Below, piece by piece: positions 16,033-23,147 of a stretch of 32,596 nt of DNA. The position numbers and the translations under genes were made by a program. The number at the start of each line of letters is the position of its first letter. Position 1 is the first letter of the stretch. Under the pieces are notes generated by a model. The model was not told where the DNA came from, did no database searches, and saw nothing but the letters and a program-made list of their open reading frames with translations. The stretch comes from Streptomyces graminilatus (GTDB taxonomy: Bacteria; Actinomycetota; Actinomycetes; Streptomycetales; Streptomycetaceae): the NCBI RefSeq assembly GCF_001418565.1, contig NZ_LIQQ01000125.1:1-32596 (forward strand), in the 5' to 3' direction.

Positions 16033-17201
16033 TGACCCCGCTGCTGAGTGCCGAGCAGGCGGTGCTCGGCTCGGTGCTGCTCGACCCCGGCCAGCTCGCG
16101 CACCTGGACTGGCTCGCGCCGGATCACTTCTACCGGCCGGTCCACCAGGCGCTGTTCGCCGCCCTGTGCAAGCTCCGGACCGACGGCCACCCCGCCCTGG
16201 CGACCAAGGAACCGGTGCCGCTGTCCTGGGTGACCGATGCGGTCGACGAGGCCGGGCACCACGTCCGGGGGCTGACTGCGGTATACGCCCACATCCTGAT
16301 CTCGGCCTGTCCGCGCCCCGAGCACGCCCCGGTGTACGGCCGGATGGTGCTGGAGGGAGCGATCCACCGCAGCGTGACCGAGCACGCGATCCGCCTCCAC
16401 CAGGCAGCCCGTGCCGACGCTCTCCAGGGCCAGGTGGAGGGAGCGCTGCACCATGCGGACGTCCTGGCCGGGGTACTCGGGGACCTCGCGCGGCGCTGGG
16501 GGTCCGAACCGAGCCCGGTCGCCCCGGCCGCGCCGCCCTCCACAGCATCCGTCGCGCCGCCGCCGGTTCGGGCGGACCGGGTCGCCGAGGACGAGCAGTT
16601 CCTGCTGGCGGTCCTGGTCGAGCGGCCGAAGGCGATGGACGAGGTCGTCGGCTGGCTGCGACCGGGCGACTTCGCCGACTCCGCCCACGGCCAGCTCTAC
16701 CGCTGCCTGGGCGCACTGCACCACCGCGGCGAGCCTATCGACCGGATCACCGTGCTGTGGGAAGCCCAGCGGCGCGGTCTGCTGGCCGACGGCAGGCTGA
16801 CCGCCGAACAGCTCACCGCCATCTGCGATGGTGTCGGCCCTGGCAGCGCCGAGTGGCTCGGTGAGCAGATCATGCGCTCCTCCGTCGCCCGCACGGCCGC
16901 CACCTCCGCCCGCGTCATCCGTGCCCTGGCCGAGAACGAGACCCTGGCCCCCGGGCGGCTCATCAGCCACGCCCTGCACGCGCTCGGGCCGCTCGACGAA
17001 GTGCGTGCCCGTTGGCAGACCGCGAACGGCCACTCCGCGCCGACGCCGCCGCCCGCGTCGCCGACCGAGGGGCCTCCGACGGCGCGGGTCCACGCAGCCC
17101 TCGCCCGCAGCACACCGCGACCGGCCGCACGGCCTTCGGAACGCCCAGGCTCTGCCTCCACGCCATCAGCCTCGCGATCACCCTCGCGCACCCACGGCTG
17201 A
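16032..17201 (+). CDS. Tandem DnaB N-terminal-domain protein without ATPase, with shared tail (cargo candidate G)
   Basis: A 389-residue protein beginning LLSAEQAVLGSVLLDPGQL, the typical start of a replicative DnaB helicase N-terminal domain, followed by HFYRPVHQALFAAL. A second copy begins near residue 186 (EDEQFLLAVLVERP ... GDFADSAHGQLYRCL). DnaB N-terminal domains form the hexamer collar and bind primase. The RecA-type ATPase domain with Walker motifs is missing, so it cannot be a helicase. Residues 352-389 are the shared tail (RVHAALARS ... PSRTHG, ending in Gly rather than Arg). It could bind the host's DnaB or DnaG, possibly in the recipient (inference). The start is the ATG at 16032; the frame is open further upstream only by chance. 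Confidence 0.75.
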   Translation: MTPLLSAEQAVLGSVLLDPGQLAHLDWLAPDHFYRPVHQALFAALCKLRTDGHPALATKEPVPLSWVTDAVDEAGHHVRGLTAVYAHILISACPRPEHAPVYGRMVLEGAIHRSVTEHAIRLHQAARADALQGQVEGALHHADVLAGVLGDLARRWGSEPSPVAPAAPPSTASVAPPPVRADRVAEDEQFLLAVLVERPKAMDEVVGWLRPGDFADSAHGQLYRCLGALHHRGEPIDRITVLWEAQRRGLLADGRLTAEQLTAICDGVGPGSAEWLGEQIMRSSVARTAATSARVIRALAENETLAPGRLISHALHALGPLDEVRARWQTANGHSAPTPPPASPTEGPPTARVHAALARSTPRPAARPSERPGSASTPSASRSPSRTHG

Positions 17202-17257
17202 ACCGTCCTCACCCACCAACCCAGTCCATCCGACTGTCCTCACCTCTGGAACGCACC

Positions 17258-17842
17258 GTGGACAACACCCCCATCTCCGACGCCCTGGCCCTGCGTGCCA
17301 CGGCCTCCGCCTTCGATGCCCAGCGCGGCAAACTGCCGGTGCCCGGAGACCCTCACCGCTCACACGACGCCGTCGCCGTCGCACGCCAGATCTCCGAACT
17401 CGGAGAGCTGATCACCGACTTGGGCGACGAGGTCCTCTTCCGTGCCGCCGGCCAGGACCAGGCGCCCCACACCGCTCGGGTGATCACCAGCTTGGCCGCC
17501 GCCGTCGTGCCCGCGGGCGAAGCGGCTTCCGCCTTGGGAGCGGTGGCCCACCAGCTCGCCTTCCTGAACCAGACCGAGAGTCTGCGCGACCAGCCCGACG
17601 CCAGGGATGCCCGGGAGGCAGCCGTACGGGTGCTGGAGGACGCGCTCGCCACCGCCGACGCGGCCCTGCACGACGGGGCCAACTCCCTGCACTCCGCATC
17701 GGCAACGGTCTCTCCCCCGTCCGTTCGGCTCCAGGCTGCCCGCAGCCGGTCCACGACCACCGCGCCCACTCTGGGGTCGCCGCCTCCCGACGTCACCACG
17801 GCGGTGGCGTCCTCCTCGGACCGAATCGCACGGGGCCGGTGA
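17258..17842 (+). CDS. Unknown helical protein with shared C-terminal tail (cargo candidate H)
   Basis: A 194-residue protein from the GTG at 17258 (CTGGAA lies upstream, similar to the start context of gene 96). The body is helical (ISELGELITDLGDEVLF, VLEDALATADAALHDGANSL), rich in Ala, and may form a helical bundle or coiled coil. Residues 157-194 are the shared tail (RLQAARSRS ... RIARGR). The stop is followed 1 nt later by the start of the methyltransferase pseudogene. No function recognised. Confidence 0.65.
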   Translation: MDNTPISDALALRATASAFDAQRGKLPVPGDPHRSHDAVAVARQISELGELITDLGDEVLFRAAGQDQAPHTARVITSLAAAVVPAGEAASALGAVAHQLAFLNQTESLRDQPDARDAREAAVRVLEDALATADAALHDGANSLHSASATVSPPSVRLQAARSRSTTTAPTLGSPPPDVTTAVASSSDRIARGR

Positions 17843-17843
17843 C

Positions 17844-19041
17844 ATGGAGACCCCAACCGCGCGAGGGCCGTTGATCGGCTCGCTCTGCTCGGGGTACGGC
17901 GGTCTGGACCTCGGGGTCCAGGCCGCCCTCGGAGGCACCCTGGCCTGGCACGCCGAGATCAACCCCGACGCCGCGCGCATCCTGGCCCGGCACTGGCCCG
18001 GTGTGCCCAATCTGCAGGACATCACCGCCGTCAACTGGGCCGATGTGCCTCGGGTGTGTGTCCTGACGGCCGGTTTTCCTTGTCAAAGACGTCTCCGTCG
18101 CCGGCCGCCGGGCCGGACTCAACCCCCACACCCGCTCGGGGCTGTGGCTGCACGTCGCCCGTGCGGTCGAAGCCCTCCGCCCCTGCTTGGTGGTGATCGA
18201 GAATGTACGCGGACTCCTCACCTCGCCCGCCGGTTCCCCTGGCGACGTGGAATTCTGCCCGTGGTGTCTGGGAGACGACCCAACCCAGCCTCCTGTGCGG
18301 GCACTTGGTGCCGTACTCGGCTCCCTGGCCGATCTCCGGTACGACGCGAGGTGGCTCGTGCTTCGTGCCTCCGACGTCGGAGCTCCCCATCGTCGCGAGC
18401 GGACCTTCCTCACCGCCTGGCCCGCCGAGCACCCTGCTCAAGACCCCGACGAGCAACATCGGCAAGAACGGCGGCTCCCAGCACCCGTCGAAGCGGAAGA
18501 GCGGCGGCCACGGCCCGAACCTGGCCGACGAGGTGGAGTGGCTGCTGCCCACGCCGAAGGCGTCCGACGGGATCAAGGGCTCGCCGAACCAGCGGCACGG
18601 CAACGGGGACATGACGCTGCCGAGCGCGGCAGCGTCGCTGCTGCCCACCCCGAGGGCGAGCGACACCGGCACTCCTGGCCGCCGTCCGGGCAAGGGCTGG
18701 CGCCCACCCCTGTCGGCAGTGGTCCTGCCGCTGTGGGCGGAAGCGGCCCCGGGAGCCGAGGAACCGACGGGCGATGGGGAGCGTACGCCTCCGCCATCGC
18801 CCGATGGGAGAACCTCACCCGCCCCGCCCCGGCGCCCACCGACGCTGCCGGACGCCTGCGCGCCGACTTCGTGGAGTGGATGCAGGGCCTGGCCCCTGGC
18901 TGGGTGACCGCCACTCCGGGACTCGGCCGACCGGCTCAGCTCACCGCGCTCGGCAACGGCGTGGTCCCCCAACAGGCCGCCTGCGCCGTGCAGTTGCTGG
19001 CACCGCCCTTCCCCCGCTGCTCCCGCTGCACCGCGCCGTAG
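17844..19041 (+). pseudogene. C5-cytosine DNA methyltransferase, inactivated by three frameshifts
   Basis: The reading starts at the ATG at 17844 with motif I (SLCSGYGGLDLGVQ) and the catalytic AGFPCQ. An extra A in CAAAGAC (18085-18087) then shifts the frame. The next frame carries DVSVAGRRAGL, the motif VI segment IENVRGLL, and APHRRERTF (motif VIII). Between about 18415 and 18433 the protein moves to a third frame (LLKTPTSNIGKNGG ... LLPTPRASDTGTPG, typical phage/element Dcm variable region). Between about 18725 and 18771 it returns (RWGAYASAIARWE ... LTALGNGVVPQQA, motif X). The family is certain. Three shifts in one gene, with none noticed in neighbours, point to real decay rather than sequencing error, though raw reads would decide. 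As written the product would end early. Confidence 0.85.
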
Positions 19042-19061
19042 CGCTGCACTACCACCTTTCC

Positions 19062-19097
19062 CCGGCCGGACTAAATCGCGGAATCTCTGCATCCTCT
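19062..19097 (+). repeat. 36-nt intergenic repeat, copy 3
   Basis: It matches the copy at 8183-8218 at 30 of 36 positions with no gaps. It lies 20 nt after the methyltransferase pseudogene and 33 nt before leader copy 3, so here both repeated elements stand together upstream of gene 19195. This supports a role in expression of the following block, such as a promoter or operator (inference). Confidence 0.6.
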
Positions 19098-19118
19098 TGC
19101 TCATGCCGACCTGCGAAC

Positions 19119-19198
19119 GGAGCACCGCCGTGACCTCCAGAAGAGCGCGCCGCACTTCGCCCCCGCCCTGCTCGCTCACTCCCTTGGATCCGCCATGT
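19119..19198 (+). promoter_or_regulatory. Leader element, copy 3 (GTG mini-ORF before the DUF4913 gene)
   Basis: GGAG (19119-19122) precedes a GTG at 19130 opening the frame MTSRRARR..., and the start of the next gene (19195) is again exactly 65 nt downstream after GGATCCGCC. TGACCTCCAGAAGAGCGC is identical to copy 1. The mini-ORF frame stays open to 19480, so the length of the leader peptide is not conserved, only its first residues and the spacing. Confidence 0.55.
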
Positions 19199-19785
19199 CC
19201 GACCCCAGCAAGGCCGCCCCCGAGCCGTTCCGCGTTCCCGACGGCGATCTCGACGATCTCGCAAGCACCCTCGCCAAGACCATGTCGGAGGTACGCCAGC
19301 ACGGTGTCATCCTCGACCGCCTCGGCTCCGAGCCCGTCTCCACCCCTCAGCCCACCGACGACGCCCCCACCGCGGACACGGCCGACGCCGACAAGGCCGA
19401 CGTCCCGGCCTCGGTGTTCATCCTCGCCTTGGGCGGCGAGGCGTACGCCATCGAACTGGCCGCGCTCAGCGACTGGGTGAACTACCTGTTCCTGCCGGTC
19501 TACGGACGGGAGATCAGCACCACCCGGCCGTGGTGCGACCAGTGGCACGAGCATCCCGAGGCCGTTGCCCGGCTGCACGCGCTCTGGCTCGCGTGGCAGC
19601 AGCTCACTGACGCCGAGGCCGGCCTGTCCGGCCCCTCGACGTGGCACCGCGACCACCTTGACCAGGCCCTGGTTCATCTCCGTGCCCCCGACGGCCCCTT
19701 CGCCGCATGCACGACGAGCCCGACCCGGCCCAACCACCGTGTGCTGGCCACCCCGGCGCCCGAGCTGGCGGGAGCCACCCAGTGA
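19195..19785 (+). CDS. DUF4913-family protein
   Basis: A 196-residue protein. Residues 1-75 are acidic and low-complexity. About 78-185 match the DUF4913 pattern seen in actinobacterial plasmid and phage proteins: WVNYLFLPVYGR, WCDQWHEHPEAVARLHALWLAW broken by conserved aromatics, WHRDHLDQAL and DGPFAAC. The biochemical role of this family is not known. It starts in leader copy 3, and its stop overlaps the next GTG (GTGA), so it heads a coupled run of four genes (19195-22532). No shared tail is clear; it ends in PELAGATQ. Confidence 0.75.
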   Translation: MSDPSKAAPEPFRVPDGDLDDLASTLAKTMSEVRQHGVILDRLGSEPVSTPQPTDDAPTADTADADKADVPASVFILALGGEAYAIELAALSDWVNYLFLPVYGREISTTRPWCDQWHEHPEAVARLHALWLAWQQLTDAEAGLSGPSTWHRDHLDQALVHLRAPDGPFAACTTSPTRPNHRVLATPAPELAGATQ

Positions 19786-20549
19786 CCACCGAACTCGACT
19801 TCCGCCTCGACGACTTCGAGCCCGCCGACGCCGTCTCCGAACTCGCCGAGAGCAGTCTCTGGGCCGGAGACCTGACCGTGCTGGCCGAGCACCACACCAC
19901 CCCGGAGGGGGCGCACAGCTACCTCGTCGCCCACGACGGGACGACGACCTGGGGCGTCCCCGGTGAACCACAGCTCGTTGCCATCAAGATCACGCGGGAC
20001 CTACGCGAGCACACGTTCACCTTCGAGACCACGAACCACTCCAGTCTGGCCTTCGCCCAGAACTGGCTGATCGAGCGTGGCTGCCCGCCCGAGCGGATCG
20101 CCCAGGCCGGCGGGGACTTCATGAAGCCCGCCGACGATCTCACCCTCTGGATCGAGCAGCAGATCCGGGAGTCAGTCTCTCGCTACAAGGTCCTCGACAG
20201 CTGGACCTCGGACTTCGCCCCGTGCGAGACGTGGACGTTGACCCATGACTCCAGCGCCGCTCAGGCACCGATTCGCGTCTTCCTCGAAGAGGGGAACCAC
20301 GACGCCCACACGTACACGATGCGCGAGGGCGCCTTCGCCGATGAGGCCGCCGCCCGGCACTGGCTGGAAGACCGCACCAGTCCACTGCCTCAGCCGCCGG
20401 ACTACCGCGGTGAGGCCGCCGCCCGGCTGACCCGCGCCGCGCTCACCCGGTCAGCGGGTGCCTCCGCGATCCCGAAAGCCGGCCTCGACACGGGCAACGC
20501 GCCGTCGGCAGGAACGGCCCAGCGCCCGAGCCCTGGGAGGCCGATGTGA
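19782..20549 (+). CDS. Unknown protein with shared C-terminal tail (cargo candidate I)
   Basis: A 255-residue protein from the GTG at 19782 (4-nt overlap with the preceding stop). The core is mixed alpha/beta with YLVAHDGTTTWGVPGEP and SLAFAQNWLIERGCPPERI; I do not recognise the fold. Residues 215-255 are the shared tail: RLTRAALTRS, a spacer, and an atypical end PGRPM. It overlaps the RelE/ParE-like gene by 4 nt (ATGTGA), the kind of coupling common in toxin-antitoxin pairs, but nothing in the sequence shows it to be an antitoxin. Confidence 0.65.
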   Translation: MTTELDFRLDDFEPADAVSELAESSLWAGDLTVLAEHHTTPEGAHSYLVAHDGTTTWGVPGEPQLVAIKITRDLREHTFTFETTNHSSLAFAQNWLIERGCPPERIAQAGGDFMKPADDLTLWIEQQIRESVSRYKVLDSWTSDFAPCETWTLTHDSSAAQAPIRVFLEEGNHDAHTYTMREGAFADEAAARHWLEDRTSPLPQPPDYRGEAAARLTRAALTRSAGASAIPKAGLDTGNAPSAGTAQRPSPGRPM

Positions 20550-21037
20550 GCCGCGCCCGCTTCGCCTTCGCCGCGCACCCGGATGCCATCGCGGACCTGC
20601 GCGAACTCCCCGACGACATCCGCGACCTGGCGCTGCTGGAACTGCAGAACCTGGTCCACGGCAGCGACGACTGCCTGCCGCTGACCGGCCGCCTCGCAGG
20701 CTTCCACAAGGTGTACGTCGACCCTGCCGTCTCATACCGGATGGTCATCCAGTTCCGCCCGGCCCCGCCCACCTCGACCCACAAACGCGAGATCTACCTC
20801 GTCGCGGCCGGTGCCCGGGAGGACTACGCGGTCTACCGCACGGCCCAGCTCCGCACCAACCGCACCGACCTCAACCGGCCCGCCGACACCGACCCGGTGG
20901 CCGAGGCGCGAGTCCAGGCAGCCCGATCCCGATCCCCCCACGCGCCGTTCGACCAGACCGCGTCCCTCTCGGCCACCGCACCGGCGGTAACCAGCCCCTC
21001 CGCTCCCGCCGCCTCCCGAAAGGCCCTCCTGCGATGA
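20546..21037 (+). CDS. RelE/ParE-superfamily toxin-like protein with shared C-terminal tail (cargo candidate J)
   Basis: A 163-residue protein with GTG start and GGGAGG upstream. Residues 1-110 follow the small RelE/ParE toxin fold: an initial strand FAFAAHPDAI, two helices (DLRELPDDIRDLALLELQNL), the LTGRLAGFHKVYVD turn-strand, YRMVIQF, and a final strand-helix with REIYLVAAGARED and YRTAQLR. RelE members cut ribosome-bound mRNA and ParE members poison gyrase; which applies cannot be read here. Residues 122-163 are the shared tail (RVQAARSRS ... RKALLR), which ordinary RelE/ParE toxins of about 85-110 residues lack. A toxin-like fold fused to a presumed T4SS signal suggests delivery to recipients (inference). 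No obvious antitoxin is next to it. Confidence 0.65.
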   Translation: MSRARFAFAAHPDAIADLRELPDDIRDLALLELQNLVHGSDDCLPLTGRLAGFHKVYVDPAVSYRMVIQFRPAPPTSTHKREIYLVAAGAREDYAVYRTAQLRTNRTDLNRPADTDPVAEARVQAARSRSPHAPFDQTASLSATAPAVTSPSAPAASRKALLR

Positions 21038-21702
21038 CCGCCGACCGCACGCCCCTGGCCCGCACCGAACTGGCCGGGCTGCTCACCGACGCCGCGCAGA
21101 GCGTCTCCGGGGTCCTGACCACCGAGTACCCCACCTCCGCCAGCCGCTCCTACCTGCATCCCGTCCTCGGCACGCTGTCCGCCGGCCCCCTGGTGGTCTG
21201 CGAGCTGAACGACCGGCTCGAAGGGTTCGTCATCGAGGAACCGCTTCCCTCCACCCCCGCCGGTCTGTTCACCCTGGCGTCCTACGCTTCCGCGCTCGGC
21301 TGGCTCACCGAGTCCCTCGCCGAACTGACCGCCTCCGTGGACCAGATCTGCACGCGCGTCGGCATCCCCGCCCAGCCGCCGGACCCGGCCTTCGCCGCGC
21401 ACTCACCGGCGGAGCAGGACGACGAGTTCGACTTCGCGTTCAGCGCGCTGGAACTGGCCGCCATCCGCACAGCCGCTGAGGCTGCCGGCCTCAGCCCCGG
21501 CGACTACGTCGAGGTGCTCTCGCAGTCCCTCCTCGCCGCCTCCCGGATCACCGACGCCTGCATGGAGATCTCCAGCGGCCTGCTCGAAGACGCCGCGTAC
21601 GTCCTCGGCGAGGCGACCGATCATGTCTGGATCGGTGAGGGCCCCGACAGCCTGCCCACCCTGGTGCGCTCCCTGCTCGCCCGGATGGAGGCGGCCGAAT
21701 GA
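21034..21702 (+). CDS. Unknown acidic helical protein without tail
   Basis: A 222-residue protein whose ATG overlaps the RelE-like stop (ATGA). It is acidic and helical, with GLFTLASYASALGWLTESLAELTASVDQI as a long helical run in the middle (split here by residues about 75-105), and an acidic DDEFDFAF stretch. There is no shared tail, and it ends EAAE. Being coupled to, and directly downstream of, a toxin-like gene while lacking the tail, it is a possible immunity or chaperone partner that stays in the donor. This is inference from position, acidity and lack of tail alone. Confidence 0.6.
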   Translation: MTADRTPLARTELAGLLTDAAQSVSGVLTTEYPTSASRSYLHPVLGTLSAGPLVVCELNDRLEGFVIEEPLPSTPAGLFTLASYASALGWLTESLAELTASVDQICTRVGIPAQPPDPAFAAHSPAEQDDEFDFAFSALELAAIRTAAEAAGLSPGDYVEVLSQSLLAASRITDACMEISSGLLEDAAYVLGEATDHVWIGEGPDSLPTLVRSLLARMEAAE

Positions 21703-22532
21703 ACTCCCATGACATGGCGAAACGGCCCGGCGCGCACTTGGTCGCCGAGGAGTTCGGTGTCGAGGACCCCTGGGCGCTGAGCGACGACCATCCGCCCCGC
21801 GACCCGCTTCACCTCGTCGGCAGGATGGTCGCCGAGGCCGCTCGCGATGTCGACGAGTTGCACAGCGAGCTGACCCGCGCCGCCCAGTCCGCGATCGAGC
21901 TTCTTGAGCCCTTCGGGCGGGGCGACAGCGCTGGCCTGCGCGGCTGGGACGGAATTCTGCGCACCGCAGGTCCGCAGATCGATCTGCTCGCCGCCCGCAG
22001 GAGTGCGGCATTCGAGCAACTGAACCAGGCCGTGTCCACGTACCACCGCCTTCTGCCCGAGTCCGACACCGAGCCGGCCTCGAAGGCACCGCGCCAGAGC
22101 CGGGACTTGGCTCCGGAGCAGGCGCCGGGGCGGGACGACGACTGGGCCATCGCGGGTGGTCGCCAGCTCGGAGCCCTTGAAGCCGTGGAGGCGGGCGGGC
22201 TTCGATTCCACCAGAGCGCGGCCTACGGCTACACCTATCTCTCCGACGGACGGGGCCAACGCCCCAACCCGGAGGTCTGGCCCGAAACCGTCCGGCGGCT
22301 GGTCGTCGACGGGCTGTTAGACCAGGACACCAGCGAGGGACTGTACCGGCCTGGACAGCTCCTCTCGCTCACACCGCAGGGCGAGGCGGCCCTTCGAGAT
22401 GCACGTACGGCCACGCCGCGCGTATCCGCCGCCCTCAGCCGCAGCAACACCGCGGCGATCTCCGACGTCGTCTCCGATTCAGCTGTCACACCCGCAACAA
22501 GCGCGGCCACCAAGCCTTCCCGTTCCCGCTGA
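21699..22532 (+). CDS. Winged-helix-like unknown protein with shared C-terminal tail (cargo candidate K)
   Basis: A 277-residue protein with 4-nt overlap (ATGA) to the preceding gene. Residues about 40-125 are helical (VGRMVAEAARDVDELHSELTRAA). Residues about 160-235 look like a small winged-helix: AYGYTYLSDGRGQRPNPEVW, TVRRLVVDGLL, then LSLTPQGEAAL, a pattern often seen at the wing of DNA-binding regulators. Residues 241-277 are a clean copy of the shared tail (RVSAALSRS ... TKPSRSR). DNA binding is a guess from pattern; no enzyme motif is seen. Confidence 0.65.
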   Translation: MNSHDMAKRPGAHLVAEEFGVEDPWALSDDHPPRDPLHLVGRMVAEAARDVDELHSELTRAAQSAIELLEPFGRGDSAGLRGWDGILRTAGPQIDLLAARRSAAFEQLNQAVSTYHRLLPESDTEPASKAPRQSRDLAPEQAPGRDDDWAIAGGRQLGALEAVEAGGLRFHQSAAYGYTYLSDGRGQRPNPEVWPETVRRLVVDGLLDQDTSEGLYRPGQLLSLTPQGEAALRDARTATPRVSAALSRSNTAAISDVVSDSAVTPATSAATKPSRSR

Positions 22533-22555
22533 TTCCCCCGGAAAGGACGTCTCCC

Positions 22556-23098
22556 ATGTCCACCGTGATCCACACCCGCCTCCTGGTCGAGCACCGGTAC
22601 GGCCGCCCGCTGGAGGACCTCCGGCGCGACGGCGCGCATGGTGGTTCGGGCGATCCCGTTCTGCCGATCGTGCTGCGGCGGCTCGGCGGTCTGGCCGAGA
22701 CGAACGCTCATGCCCGTGCCGCCCGCCGCAACCTCGACGCGGCCTGGCAGCGCTGCCGCTCCGGCGAGCACGCCCTCGACGACCTCGTGCTGCGGTACGC
22801 GGCGGAAGTCGTGGACCTCGAACGCCAGGAGCAGTCGGAAGCCGAGGCGGTGTGGGACCTGCTGGACGTCCGCCTCCTGCTGGACCAGCCTGCCGCCCGC
22901 CGGCCTTCGGCTCGGCGAACCGCACCTGCGCCGGGCGATGAGGACCTCATGGCCATCGCCCGCCAGGTCGCCGCCCGTCTGCCCAGGCTCAACCGCGAAG
23001 CCCTGCGCCAGGGCCTGCGCGACCGAGGCATCCACGTCAGCAACCGCCGCCTCGGCACGGTGCTCCAGCGTCTTCGCGCCGAGCGCGACCCTCACTGA
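22556..23098 (+). CDS. Putative DNA-binding protein with C-terminal helix-turn-helix
   Basis: A 180-residue protein with GGAAAGG before the ATG. The middle is helical and charged (VVDLERQEQSEAEAVWDLLD). Residues about 128-178 form a helix-turn-helix-like region, AIARQVAARLPRLNREALRQ then GLRDRGIHVSNRRLGTVLQR, a pattern common at the C-terminus of Streptomyces plasmid proteins. There is no shared tail and it ends in AERDPH. It is plausibly a local regulator or an origin-binding accessory protein; this is inference. Confidence 0.6.
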   Translation: MSTVIHTRLLVEHRYGRPLEDLRRDGAHGGSGDPVLPIVLRRLGGLAETNAHARAARRNLDAAWQRCRSGEHALDDLVLRYAAEVVDLERQEQSEAEAVWDLLDVRLLLDQPAARRPSARRTAPAPGDEDLMAIARQVAARLPRLNREALRQGLRDRGIHVSNRRLGTVLQRLRAERDPH

Positions 23099-23147
23099 TC
23101 CGCGCCCCGCCGCCCGATTCACCCTTCGCCATAACGGAGTTACCGCC

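Noticed and set aside
19782..21037. Calling 19782-20549 and 20546-21037 a toxin-antitoxin pair
   Set aside because: The overlap fits, but the upstream protein is large, bears the same export tail and shows no antitoxin DNA-binding domain. I keep only the toxin-like fold of the second gene.
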